This document shows positions 35,073 to 43,703 of a stretch of DNA of 64,000 nt, one piece after another. The notes under the pieces were generated by a model, which was not told where the DNA came from, did not search any database, and saw nothing but the letters and a program-made list of their open reading frames with translations. The number at the start of each line of letters is the position of its first letter. Positions within the stretch are counted from its first letter, which is position 1. The DNA is taken from contig NZ_JAJOZB010000001.1 in NCBI RefSeq assembly GCF_023701745.1, forward strand, positions 7,363,001 to 7,427,000. The letters are read 5' to 3'. This DNA comes from Streptomyces sp. RKAG293. Its GTDB lineage: Bacteria > Actinomycetota > Actinomycetes > Streptomycetales > Streptomycetaceae. A program made the translations under genes and the position numbers.

Positions 35073-36647
35073 GTGGCCAAGGCATATCTTGTGGGGAGCG
35101 GTATCGCCGCACTGTCGGCCGCCGCTTTCCTGATCCGCGACGGCGGATTCGCGGGCCGTGACATCCATCTGCTGGAGGAGCAGGAGGTGATCGGTGGCAG
35201 CCTGGATGCGGCGGGCACCGTGGAGACCGGGTACTCGATGCGGGGCGGCCGGATGTTCGAGGGCCAGTTCCGCTGTACCTACGATCTGCTGTCGTCCATC
35301 CCCTCCATCGACGACCCGTCGAAGTCGGTCACCGAGGACACCTTCGCCGCTCACGCCGCCTTTCCCTGGGACGATGCGGCCCGCCTGGTCGACGGCGACG
35401 GGAAGATCATCGATGTCCGGTCCATGGGCTTCTCCGAACGCGACCGCCTCGAACTGGTCGCCTGCATGGCCACACCTGAGCACTTCCTGAACCGAAAGCG
35501 GATCTCCGACTGCTTCGGCGAAGCGTTCTTCACCACCAACTTCTGGTACATGTGGTGCACGACCTTCGCGTTCGAGCCGTGGCACAGTGCCATCGAGTTC
35601 CGCCGCTACCTCAACCGCTTCGTCCACCTGTTCCCGACTTTCGGCTCCATGTCGGGGATCTACCGGACCCGGTACAACCAGTACGACTCCATCGTGCGTC
35701 CGCTGCAGAAGTGGCTGGACGACCAAGGGGTGACCATCCGCACGGGGTGCCTGGTCACCGACCTGGCGTTCGCACCGGGTGAGGCGACCACCGTCGAGCG
35801 GATCCTGTACACCCGCGGTGGCCTCAGAGAAGACATCCACGTAGCGCCCGACGACCTCGTTCTCGTCACCAACGGATCCATGACCGCCAATTCCAGTCTG
35901 GGGTCCGACACCACGGCCCCGATACCCGTCACTGCCGCCTCCGAACAGCCGGGTTCCTGGCGGCTGTGGCAGTGGCTGGCCCGAGGACGCGACGACTTCG
36001 GCAACCCTCACGTCTTCGACCGGAGCGTGAAGGACTCCACTTGGGAATCCTTCACGGTCACCTGCAAGGACCCGCTGTTCGTCGAGCTGATGGAGGCGCT
36101 GAGCGGGCGCGAGGCCGGCGAGGGCGGTCTGATGACCTTCCCGTCCTCCAGCTGGCTGCTCACCATCGTGCTGAACCACCAGCCGGTGTACCGCGAGCAG
36201 CCCGACGGCGTCACGGTCTGGTGGGGCTACGGGCTCTTCCCGGATCGCCCCGGTGACTACGTCGGCAAGCCGATGACCGACTGCACAGGACAGGAGATCC
36301 TGCGCGAGGTCCTGCACCACCTGAAGTTCGAAGCGAACCTGGACCGGATCGCGGAGACCTCGACCGTCATCCCGTGCCTGATGCCCTACATCACGAGCCA
36401 GTTCCTGGTCCGTGAGCACGGTGACCGGCCGCAGGTGGTGCCGAAGGGCTCCACCAACCTGGCCTTCATCGGCCAGTTCGCCGAGGTTCCCGACGACGTG
36501 GTGTTCACGGTGGAGTACTCGGTACGCACCGCCTGGACCGCCGTCGACACCCTCCTCAAGCTCGGCAACGAGCCGCCGCCGGTCTACAAGGGCCAACGCG
36601 ACCCGCGGGTGCTCATGAACGCCCTGACCACGATGCATCAGCGGTAA
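35073..36647 (+). CDS. ohyA: Oleate hydratase
   Basis: 524 aa from a GTG at 35073 with GAGGAG upstream. FAD fold VGSGIAALSAAAFLIRDGG, then IHLLEEQEVIGGSLDAAG, RGGRMFEGQFRCTYDLLSSI, TTFAFEPWHSAIEFRRYLNR and NLAFIGQFAEVPDDVVFTVE match the 10-hydratase (MCRA) family along its whole length. The enzyme adds water to C9-C10 of oleate to give 10-hydroxystearate, detoxifying unsaturated fatty acids. It follows a USP gene and has a weak DevR-type box, and is ended by a hairpin at 36657. Confidence 0.95.
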   Translation: MAKAYLVGSGIAALSAAAFLIRDGGFAGRDIHLLEEQEVIGGSLDAAGTVETGYSMRGGRMFEGQFRCTYDLLSSIPSIDDPSKSVTEDTFAAHAAFPWDDAARLVDGDGKIIDVRSMGFSERDRLELVACMATPEHFLNRKRISDCFGEAFFTTNFWYMWCTTFAFEPWHSAIEFRRYLNRFVHLFPTFGSMSGIYRTRYNQYDSIVRPLQKWLDDQGVTIRTGCLVTDLAFAPGEATTVERILYTRGGLREDIHVAPDDLVLVTNGSMTANSSLGSDTTAPIPVTAASEQPGSWRLWQWLARGRDDFGNPHVFDRSVKDSTWESFTVTCKDPLFVELMEALSGREAGEGGLMTFPSSSWLLTIVLNHQPVYREQPDGVTVWWGYGLFPDRPGDYVGKPMTDCTGQEILREVLHHLKFEANLDRIAETSTVIPCLMPYITSQFLVREHGDRPQVVPKGSTNLAFIGQFAEVPDDVVFTVEYSVRTAWTAVDTLLKLGNEPPPVYKGQRDPRVLMNALTTMHQR

Positions 36648-36656
36648 TGCTCCCAA

Positions 36657-36682
36657 CCGGTCTGCGGCCTGCCGCAGACCGG
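36657..36682 (+). terminator. Terminator of oleate hydratase gene
   Basis: Perfect 11-bp stem CCGGTCTGCGG / CCGCAGACCGG with loop CCTG, starting 9 bases after the stop codon. Confidence 0.8.
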
Positions 36683-36856
36683 GCCTGCGTATCTCAGAGG
36701 CGAATCAATTGCGTTCCGCGGCCCGTATCGCAGGTTGCTGGAGCGGCTCTCTCGCCCGCCGATCCCGAAGTACGGATGTACCGGAAGTGCCAGGCGGGTC
36801 CGGGGTTCCGGCTCCACCGGGGCACTGGACCGGCCGGTCTGTGGAACCGAGGCATC

Positions 36857-37306
36857 ATGCCCGTCCCGTCCCTGCTCAATGTCCATCGTCACGACGACGG
36901 GAGCCGGACGCTGATCGCCGTTGCCGGCGACATCGACCTTGACTCTGCTCCTCTGCTGCGCGCGTCGTTGGAGCAGTGCCTGCTCGACGGTATCCGCACC
37001 ATCGACGTCGATCTGAGCGCCGTCACGTTCTGCGACTGCACTGGGCTGAACCTCTTCTTGTCCGCCCGCCGGCGCACTGCCGCTGCCGGCGGGGCCTTGT
37101 GCCTGCACCACCCCAGTGAGGCCGTGGCCCGGCTCTTCGCCCTGACCGGCCTCACCTCTCTTCTCCTGACACCGCTCGTCGGTCTCGTTCCGCCGCTTGT
37201 TTCGGTCCCGCACGGTCGGTCCTTGCGTCCGGTCGCGTTGTACGAGGCGACGTGTCAGCTTGCTGACGTAGCGCCTGTTGCCCCTGCGTGGTGTGGCGTG
37301 AGGTAG
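36857..37306 (+). CDS. STAS-domain anti-anti-sigma factor
   Basis: 149 aa from the ATG at 36857. SpoIIAA-like core: RTLIAVAGDIDLDSAPLLRA, DVDLSAVTFCDCTGLNLFLS, then LHHPSEAVARLFALTGL. The phospho-site DSSG of classical antagonists is DCTG here, so Thr would be the phospho-acceptor. The C-terminal 40 residues are extra and Pro/Val-rich. Partner kinase unknown; the HATPase at 23768 is one candidate. Confidence 0.85.
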   Translation: MPVPSLLNVHRHDDGSRTLIAVAGDIDLDSAPLLRASLEQCLLDGIRTIDVDLSAVTFCDCTGLNLFLSARRRTAAAGGALCLHHPSEAVARLFALTGLTSLLLTPLVGLVPPLVSVPHGRSLRPVALYEATCQLADVAPVAPAWCGVR

Positions 37307-37445
37307 GAGCCAGGACAGGCGCGATTGAGCCATTGATTCCTCGACGGCCAGCACGATGAGAGTAAAATGGGGCTTCGACGTCCCGGACCCCGACGTGTTC
37401 ACTGTTCAGCAGCACGCTGGACGCGACCGCATCCGGGAGCCATAC

Positions 37446-37979
37446 GTGAACGCGATAGCCCAACCGCCCATTGACTCCCCCAACCTGCCGGTCAGCGCGA
37501 GGCGCCGTGGCGAGGCGTCGTCGGTGGACGAGAGCCGGCCGACCGTTCCCCGGGTGAAGTCCCCGAGGGATCCTGCCCATCGGCGGGACGAGGAACTCAT
37601 TGCGCGCAGACGTGCGGTCTTCGCATGGTGCGACTGCCACTTGATGGCACTGTGCGGTCTCGTTCCGCCTTCGGCGGATCACCCAGGTGTCATCGCCTCG
37701 GCATGGGCCGACCTGCTCGCCGATTCACCGGACCGGGTCCTTCGGCGGCTCCGACAGGATCAGAGCCATGACACCGGTTCCACATCCCACCACAGCTGTC
37801 CTCAGGACGCGTCTCCCGTGGACCGGATCGAGCTCGCCCTCGACCTCTTGGGGGACCGATCCTGCGCCCGGACCTCCACGATCCTGGGACAGTCCGAGCA
37901 CACCGTCTCCGCCCGCCTGTCCTCCGGGCTGTGGGTACTGCTGGCACCCTGCGGCTGCCGGGCTGTCCGCGGCGTGTAA
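37446..37979 (+). CDS. Hypothetical protein
   Basis: 177 aa if started at the GTG at 37446, which has GGGAG 7 nt upstream; an in-frame ATG at 37356 is possible. The N-terminal half is disordered and Pro/Arg-rich. The C-terminal part has Cys-rich helices (AVFAWCDCHLMALCGLVPPS, SAWADLLADSPDRVLRRLRQ) and a possible HTH (SCARTSTILGQSEHTVSARL). No known family is recognised. It may be a small regulator. Confidence 0.45.
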   Translation: MNAIAQPPIDSPNLPVSARRRGEASSVDESRPTVPRVKSPRDPAHRRDEELIARRRAVFAWCDCHLMALCGLVPPSADHPGVIASAWADLLADSPDRVLRRLRQDQSHDTGSTSHHSCPQDASPVDRIELALDLLGDRSCARTSTILGQSEHTVSARLSSGLWVLLAPCGCRAVRGV

Positions 37980-38039
37980 CCGGGGGCGCTCGCCGGCCCT
38001 CGCACTTTCAGGGCACCGGCCGAGCCTGCGGGGGTTGAG

Positions 38040-38169
38040 CTGCACCGCAGTCCGCGCGTCCGCGCACGCGGGACTGGTCGTGTTGGGACGCGGACCGGAC
38101 GGGCTCGGCCCGGTGGGACACGCGGTCGCCGAGTTCGCGGAGAGCCCGGTGGCGTTCGTTCCGGTCTGA
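38040..38169 (+). pseudogene. Universal stress protein, C-terminal remnant
   Basis: In one frame the last 30 codons before a stop at 38169 read HAGLVVLGRGPDGLGPVGHA and FAESPVAFVPV, the end of a tandem-type USP domain 2. No start or earlier domain is present. Confidence 0.65.
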
Positions 38170-38505
38170 CGCACGCCGCCGGTGACAGGACCGGGTCGAT
38201 GAGGAAACGCGGCACGGCACTGAGGCGACGAGACCGTGCAGGGAACCCGGCGACGGTGGCGTTGGCGCTCCGATCCGCTACGGCGCCGCTCGGACATGAT
38301 CGACGGATGAGTGAATCTGGTGACGCCGGAGACAGCGGGTCTCCGCGCTCATGTGCGGTCGCCAGGTGGCGTCACTCACTCTTGCCAAGGCCTCCCCGCC
38401 GGTCCTCGAGGGCGCGCACGATCCAACGGCGCTGGTCCGCGGAGTGGTCGGAGCGGCCTCCTGACAACCCTGCCGCAAAACTCCCGCTGCCCGTAGTGCT
38501 CCTTC
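38170..38505. other. Gene-free stretch
   Basis: No supportable gene. GGTGACGCC near 38320 and GGCGTCACTCACTC near 38370 form an imperfect inverted repeat of unknown meaning. Confidence 0.3.
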
Positions 38506-40368
38506 TCAAGGAGCGCTTGCCGGGCGGTGCTTCGCGAGCCAGTCCTCATAGGCCGCCACGGCAGTGGGCAACGTGGCGAAGATCCTTTCCGGGCCGATCG
38601 CCTCGGTCAGCCCGTATGCGTCCAGGTCATCGCGCAGTTCTTGCTTCACGCGGGCCAGAGCGAACACGATGCCGCGCCGGCCGAGTTCCTTCCGCAGGGA
38701 CTCGACCGCGTCCAGTGCGGTGATGTCGACCTCGACATTGGCTTCCGCGTTGAGGACGAACCAGGCCACCGGCCCTGGGCGTTCGTCGACGGCGGACAGA
38801 GCGCGGCGGCGGAAGTTCTCGGCGTTGGCGAAGAAGAGTGGTGAGTCGTAGCGGTAGACGATCAGCCCGGTGATCGTACGAGCCTGCGGATAGTCGTCGA
38901 CATCATGCATCCCGGCCATCCCTGGGACCCGCCCCTCGATCGCGTCGTGCGGACGGGCCACCCGGGCCAGCATCTCGGCGACGGAGAGGCCGACGGCGAC
39001 CAGCACGCCGTAGAGGATGCCCAGGGTCAGAACGCCGACGAGGCAGCCGAGTGCCAGCAACAGCTCTCTGCGGCGGAACGCGGCCAGCCGCCGGAAACCG
39101 GGCAGGTCGATCAGCCGCAGAGCGGCATAGACGACGATGGCGCCCAGCACGGCCCCCGGGATGTGGGCCAGCAGCGGGCTCGCGACGAGCAGCACGGCGA
39201 GCACGGCCCCGAGCGCCACGAGAGAGTACGCCTGCGTGCGACTGCCCGCCGCGTCGGCGAGCGCCGTACGGCTGGCGCTGCTGCTCACCGGGAAGCCGTG
39301 CAGGGCTCCGGCGCCGAGGTTCGCGGCGCCCAGTGCCAGCAGCTCCTGGTTGGCGTCGAGCCGGTGACCGCCATCGTGGGTCGCGAAGGCCCGGGCGGTG
39401 AGGATGACGTCCGTGTAGCCGACCAGCAGGACGCCGAGCGCGGGCAGCATCAGCTGTGGCAGATCGCCCGGGTCCGGCAGTGCGGGCCGGGGCAACCCCG
39501 AGGGGATGGCGCCGATGACGGTGATTCCGTGGTGCTCCAGCCCGAAGGCGGCGACAACGGCGGTTCCCAGGACGACGAGGAGCAGCGGCCCTGGTAGGCG
39601 GCGGAAGTACCTCTGCACTGCGAAGAGGAAGACGAGGGCTACTCCGGTGAAGGCCAGCGTGACCAGATGGGCCTGCGGAAGGTGCCGGGCGAAGAAGAAC
39701 AGCTGTGGGAAGAACTCCGTCCCGTGCACGGGCACGCCGGTCAGCCGGGGCAGCTGGTCCACGATCATGATCAGGGCCACGCCCGCCATGTAGCCGACGA
39801 GAACCGGCCGGGACAGCAGATCGGCGACGAAGCCCAACCGCGCCGCCCAGGCGACGAGGCAGAGCAGCCCGACCGCGACCGCGAGAGCGGCGGACAGAAC
39901 CGCGTACCGGGCCGGGTCCCCGGCGGCGAGCGGTCCGATGACGGTGGCGGTCATCAGTGCGGTGGTGGACTCCGGCCCGACCGACAGTTTGCGGGAGGAG
40001 CCCAGCAGCGCGTAGAGCAACAGCGGCAGCACGATGGCCCACAGGCCGGCGACCGGTGGCAGTCCTGCCAGCCCCGCATACGCCATCACCTGAGGAATCA
40101 GGTAAGCCGCTGCGGTCGCCCCTGCCAACAGGTCGCCGCGCAGCCAGGCCCGCCGGTAGCCGGACAGCACGACAAGCCCCGGCAGCAAGTGCCTGCCGGC
40201 CTCGGCCACCCGGGCACGCAAGTCCCCCTGCTCTGGTGGATGGTCGCCGCCTGCGGATCCTGGCGTGGGACGGGTATCTCTGGGAGCGTGCGGCCGCCCC
40301 GACCGCGGACCGGAGTCGCGCGTTCGGGGCGGCCGTCGTCCCTTGTTCCGGCCGTGCCTAGGAATCAC
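38506..40368 (-). CDS. SulP-family transporter with STAS domain
   Basis: 620 aa from a GTG at 40368, seven bases after the Hsp20 stop, so co-transcribed. The first 50 residues are charged and Pro-rich and may be over-called. Then RAWLRGDLLAGATAAAYLIP, SVGPESTTALMTATVIG and about eleven hydrophobic segments; the STAS domain begins near GLIVYRYDSPLFFANAENFR and contains NVEVDITALDAVESLRKEL. This is the SLC26/DauA branch, different from the SulP at 24627. Substrate may be sulfate, bicarbonate or C4-dicarboxylates. Confidence 0.92.
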   Translation of the reverse strand: MIPRHGRNKGRRPPRTRDSGPRSGRPHAPRDTRPTPGSAGGDHPPEQGDLRARVAEAGRHLLPGLVVLSGYRRAWLRGDLLAGATAAAYLIPQVMAYAGLAGLPPVAGLWAIVLPLLLYALLGSSRKLSVGPESTTALMTATVIGPLAAGDPARYAVLSAALAVAVGLLCLVAWAARLGFVADLLSRPVLVGYMAGVALIMIVDQLPRLTGVPVHGTEFFPQLFFFARHLPQAHLVTLAFTGVALVFLFAVQRYFRRLPGPLLLVVLGTAVVAAFGLEHHGITVIGAIPSGLPRPALPDPGDLPQLMLPALGVLLVGYTDVILTARAFATHDGGHRLDANQELLALGAANLGAGALHGFPVSSSASRTALADAAGSRTQAYSLVALGAVLAVLLVASPLLAHIPGAVLGAIVVYAALRLIDLPGFRRLAAFRRRELLLALGCLVGVLTLGILYGVLVAVGLSVAEMLARVARPHDAIEGRVPGMAGMHDVDDYPQARTITGLIVYRYDSPLFFANAENFRRRALSAVDERPGPVAWFVLNAEANVEVDITALDAVESLRKELGRRGIVFALARVKQELRDDLDAYGLTEAIGPERIFATLPTAVAAYEDWLAKHRPASAP

Positions 40369-40375
40369 TGGGTTC

Positions 40376-40816
40376 TCACGCGTCGGCGCGCTGCACCTTG
40401 ATGGTGCGCGCCCCCGTCTTCGGCTCTGCGACCGGGACGTTCACGGTCAGGACGCCGTCCTTGTAGTCGGCCGTGGTCTCGTCCGCCCGGGCGCTCGCGG
40501 GCAGCCGGACGGAGCGGGCGAACGTGCCGTAACGGAACTCCGAGTGGTGCTTGGCCTCGGTCTTTTCCGCGCGCTCGGCGCGAATCGTCAGCACATCACC
40601 GTCGATGCTGATCTCAACGTCCTGGTCCGGGTCGATTCCGGGCAGCTCGGCCTTCACGACGTACGTGCCATCGGCCAGCTGCTGCTCGATGCGGATGCCG
40701 TGCAGTCCGGGCACGTTCCGCATGCCCGGAACGGCGCGAATGCCGGCTTCGATCCAGTCGAACAGTTCCGGCAGCGGCGGCAGCCATCCGTGGCGCCGTT
40801 CCAGCTTCGCACTCAT
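40376..40816 (-). CDS. Hsp20 / alpha-crystallin small heat-shock protein
   Basis: 146 aa from the ATG at 40816. Alpha-crystallin domain from IRIEQQLADGTYVVKAELPG through DGDVLTIRAER to DGVLTVNVPV, with the A-x-x-x-GVL pattern conserved. It is an ATP-independent holdase. The N-terminal region has a Trp/Leu/Pro motif (GWLPPLPELFDWIEAG) seen in actinobacterial dormancy Hsp20 proteins (Acr-type). Two strong DevR-type palindromes are centred 84 and 108 bp upstream. It is the first gene of an operon with SulP. Confidence 0.95.
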   Translation of the reverse strand: MSAKLERRHGWLPPLPELFDWIEAGIRAVPGMRNVPGLHGIRIEQQLADGTYVVKAELPGIDPDQDVEISIDGDVLTIRAERAEKTEAKHHSEFRYGTFARSVRLPASARADETTADYKDGVLTVNVPVAEPKTGARTIKVQRADA

Positions 40817-40891
40817 CGCTTCCTTCTCGCGTCGAACGTTCACGGACTGTCGGGTGCGATTCCAGGATCCTGTTCCCTGCTGTACCGCATC

Positions 40892-40932
40892 AGGGGCCGT
40901 ACGGCCCACACATGACCGGCCGTACGGGCCCC
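40892..40932. promoter_or_regulatory. Two DevR-type palindromes upstream of hsp20
   Basis: GGGGCCGTACGGCCC (40893-40907) and CCGGCCGTACGGGCCCC (40916-40932) are the most symmetric boxes in the window, with centres 24 bp apart. They lie between divergent hsp20 and the small membrane-protein gene at 41028. Confidence 0.7.
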
Positions 40933-41027
40933 GAATGACCCTTCCGGCCCCGGGCGGAGGGCTCGCGACGGGGGGAGTCTGAGGGCAGAAGCTCTTGTTG
41001 ACGATCAGCTGTGAGGAGATGACCGCC

Positions 41028-41231
41028 GTGTATACGACCCTGACCGCGGACTTCTGGAAGCTTTTCGTGTGCCTGCTGTGCGCCGCAATGGTGCTGGTGC
41101 TGGTTGCGACCCTCGCCGCCGAGGCGTTCGTGGACCGTCTGTCCGCCCGGCACACGCGTTGGTCGCAGATCCGTCGGATCCCGGATGTGGTCTTGGCCCG
41201 GCCCCGGCAGCCGCACCACACGCACCATTGA
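41028..41231 (+). CDS. Small single-span membrane protein
   Basis: 67 aa from the GTG at 41028, with GAGGAG ending 9 nt upstream; an ATG at 41019 overlaps that site and is less likely. One membrane helix (WKLFVCLLCAAMVLVLVATL) is followed by a basic tail (RLSARHTRWSQIRRIP). No family is recognised. Its divergence from hsp20 over the DevR-type boxes suggests co-induction. Confidence 0.6.
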   Translation: MYTTLTADFWKLFVCLLCAAMVLVLVATLAAEAFVDRLSARHTRWSQIRRIPDVVLARPRQPHHTHH

Positions 41232-41283
41232 GCACGGGTGCGGCGCAGAAGGACCGAACTGCTGACCGGCCGTCATTAGGGGC

Positions 41284-41540
41284 TGTCAGGTCACTGGCCA
41301 GCCGGCCAGTGCCAAGGCCACCCCCAGCACCCCTGCCCCCAGCAGGGCAGTGACCACACTCCGGCGCCCGGTCAGCAATCAGATGGCTGCGGTGGCGAGT
41401 ACGCCGAACTGCCACACGTGTTGCATCGCGAGAGCCAGCGGGATCGCGGACCCGGCGATCGCACCGATCACCGCGGGACCGGCTCCGGTCAAGAACGCCT
41501 GTACCCGCAGGTCGGCCCGCAGTCGGTCGAACCGGGGTTT
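41284..41540 (-). pseudogene. Chromate transporter (ChrA) C-terminal fragment
   Basis: The minus strand reads FDRLRADLRVQAFLTGAGPA, VIGAIAGSAIPLALAMQHVW, QFGVLATAAI, an in-frame TGA, then LLTGRRSVVTALLGAGVLGV. The R-x-R-VQAFL-G motif and the last two membrane segments match the C-terminus of ChrA-type permeases. No start is present, and Trp is replaced by a stop. Confidence 0.65.
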
Positions 41541-41634
41541 CCCATCAGCGATCCCGGCCGGCCGCCACGAGGTCTGTCAACTCGCCGGAGTTCCCCATTG
41601 CCCCATCGATGTGCTCTCCGCTCCGCCGTCACCG

Positions 41635-41684
41635 CCGCCCGCGTCGAGAACCGATCCGTGCGGACCGGTTCTCGACGCGGGCGG
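41635..41684. repeat. 19-bp perfect inverted repeat
   Basis: CCGCCCGCGTCGAGAACCG at 41635-41653 and its exact complement at 41666-41684 with a 12-nt spacer. It sits at the junction of two unrelated pseudogene fragments, so it may be a hairpin terminator or a recombination scar. Confidence 0.6.
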
Positions 41685-42150
41685 CACACAAGCCGGCAAG
41701 GCCGGCGGCCACGGCGGCCGTGAGACCGGACCAGGACGGCGGTGAGGTCTGCAGCACAGTCTGTAGGAACGGCAGGTACAGCGCCGCAGCACCCAGGGCG
41801 ACCGAGGCCAGAACAGCCGCGGGCAGGAAGGGGTTCTCCCGGGTGAACAGCCGCTCGCGCAGACCGAGTACGACGCCGAGCTGGGCGATCAGCAGAGCGA
41901 GAAACAGGGTGGTCTGCCACGGGCTGTCCGGAGTGCCGGACCCATGCGGCCGCCGCGAGGCTCGCAACGGTGACCAGTGCTGCCAGACGAAGCACCCGCT
42001 GCCACAGCCCGTCCCCGAGCACATGCTGGTGGGGCGGGCGAGGCGGCCGCAGCATGGCGTTCGCGGCGAGGTCGTGGGGCAGGGTGACGGGACGGTAGGT
42101 GCCCGGATCCGGCCCAAGCGGGTGATCTTGGGCGAGTCGCGCGGGTGTGG
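41685..42150 (-). pseudogene. P-type cation ATPase C-terminal fragment
   Basis: One frame reads TLPHDLAANAMLRPPRPPHQ, HVLGDGLWQRVLRLAALVTV and AAAAWVRHSG, and the continuation QTTLFLALLIAQLGVVLGLR, LFTRENPFLPAAVLASVALG lies in another frame. Together they form the C-terminal membrane domain of a calcium/cation-transporting P-type ATPase. The catalytic parts are gone. Confidence 0.7.
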
Positions 42151-42216
42151 GCAACCAATACCTATGATCGGCCGTCATACAGGGTGTACATCCCAAGGGG
42201 AACGAAAGGGAACATA

Positions 42217-42606
42217 ATGTATTCATCTGTCATGCGTCGTGTTGCCACCGCCGGTGTGGTCACCGCCCTCGCCGGAACGGGCATTCTTGCGGGCGCCGGT
42301 GGGGCTGCGGCGGCAACGCCCGCCACCGCTACCACCGTTGCCCACTCCAGCCACGTCGTCACCAAGGCGGCGGAGCCGCGCGGCAAGGTGGTCGCCAACG
42401 GCGGTCTGTGGGTGCACCAGGACGCGAACACCACCTCCAAGCGCCTCAACTTGTTGTCGCAGGGCGCCGTCGTGGCCCTGCAGTGCAAGAAGGCCGGCCA
42501 GAACGTGGACGGCAACAAGCTCTGGTACAGGCTCGGCGCCGGCAAGCCGGGCTGGGTGGCGGCGCGTTACGTGCAGAACCTCGCCGCGGTGCCTTACTGC
42601 AAGTGA
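42217..42606 (+). CDS. Secreted SH3-like protein
   Basis: 129 aa from the ATG at 42217 with AAAGGGAAC upstream. Signal peptide MRRVATAGVVTALAGTGIL to GGAAAA, then a bacterial SH3-like repeat: GGLWVHQDANTTSKRLNLLS, GAVVALQCKKAGQNVDGNKL, WYRLGAGKPGWVAARYVQNL. Two Cys could form a disulfide outside the cell. Such streptomycete proteins bind cell-wall peptides or are secreted without an enzyme domain. Confidence 0.85.
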   Translation: MYSSVMRRVATAGVVTALAGTGILAGAGGAAAATPATATTVAHSSHVVTKAAEPRGKVVANGGLWVHQDANTTSKRLNLLSQGAVVALQCKKAGQNVDGNKLWYRLGAGKPGWVAARYVQNLAAVPYCK

Positions 42607-42952
42607 AGCCGGGCCGCGCGTGAGGCTGGCCACCTCGCTGACCCCGCCGGCAGACCTCCCGCCCGGGCAGCCTCGTTCTCGGCGTTCCTTGGGAACATCT
42701 CCATCGCGGTCGTCATGGCGCAATCCACTCGGCAGGGGACGGCGGCCCAGTACGGCTGCCATGCCGGAGAGGTCCCAGATCGGGCTTTGGTCATCACCTC
42801 ACCAGGGCGGAAGTCCTGGCATCGACCGGGCAGGCGCCCGGTTCCACTGTCCGGGTGGCCTGGCGTTCCCGCTGTGACTGCGGGAGCGGGCCGCGGGTAC
42901 ACGAGATGGGACGTCGGCAGAGTCGCCCGGCTCACGGACAACGGAGGTGCTC
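42607..42952. other. Gene-free stretch
   Basis: No supportable gene between the SH3-like protein and the HAD phosphatase; no obvious palindromes. Confidence 0.4.
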
Positions 42953-43639
42953 GTGGATGCGCAGCAGGCGGGCGGTGCCGTGCTCTTCGACGTGGACGGC
43001 ACGTTGATGGACTCGGTCTACCTGCACACCGTGGCGTGGTGGGAGGCCTTTCGGCAGAAGGGGCACCAGGTGCCCATGGCGTCGATCCACCGCTCGATCG
43101 GCATGGGTTCCGACCACCTGCTCGACCGCTTGCTCGGCGACGGACGGGACCACGACGAGGACGACGGGCTGCGTGCGGCGCACGACGCGCTCTACGCCCA
43201 GTACTGGTCGCGGCTGACTCCGCTGAAAGGCGCGGCCGAGCTGCTGCGCGCCTGCGCGGAACGAGGCTGGGCTGTGGTCCTGGCCAGCTCCGCCTCGGGC
43301 AGGGAGTTCGACGTCATGAAGAAGGCCCTGGACGCGGACGACGCGATCGACGCGAGTACCAAGGCCGATGACGTGGACGCCAGCAAGCCGTCGCCCGATC
43401 TCGTGCAGGTGGCCTTGCAGCGCGCCGGGGTGGCGGCCGACCGGGCCGTCTTCGTGGGCGATGCGGTCTGGGACGCCCAGGCCGCACAGCGGGCGGGGGT
43501 CCGCTGCCTCGGGGTCCTCTCCGGCGGGATCTCCCGTCAGGAACTCCTGGACGCGGGAGCCGAGCAGGTCTACGACGGCCCGGACGACTTGTTGACCCGG
43601 CTCGACGACAGCGCGCTGGGCGACCCGAACCGGCTGTAG
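42953..43639 (+). CDS. HAD phosphatase (phosphoglycolate-phosphatase-like)
   Basis: 228 aa from the GTG at 42953, five bases after GGAGG; a GTG at 42947 overlaps that site. Motif I VLFDVDGTLMDSVYLHTVAW, motif II VVLASSASGREFD, Lys in ASKPSPDLV, motif III VFVGDAVWDAQAAQRAGV. The cap is type I. Likely hydrolyses a sugar phosphate or phosphoglycolate. Not in an obvious operon. Confidence 0.9.
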   Translation: MDAQQAGGAVLFDVDGTLMDSVYLHTVAWWEAFRQKGHQVPMASIHRSIGMGSDHLLDRLLGDGRDHDEDDGLRAAHDALYAQYWSRLTPLKGAAELLRACAERGWAVVLASSASGREFDVMKKALDADDAIDASTKADDVDASKPSPDLVQVALQRAGVAADRAVFVGDAVWDAQAAQRAGVRCLGVLSGGISRQELLDAGAEQVYDGPDDLLTRLDDSALGDPNRL

Positions 43640-43703
43640 CCGCACCGGCGCGCCGGCGAGCCCCCGGCGTCGGCAATCCGCACGGGCGCACGGCTCAACT
43701 GCC

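Noticed and set aside
38199..38723. 174-aa frame on the plus strand
   Set aside because: Arg/Ser-rich, partly antisense to SulP, with no domain or good ribosome-binding site.
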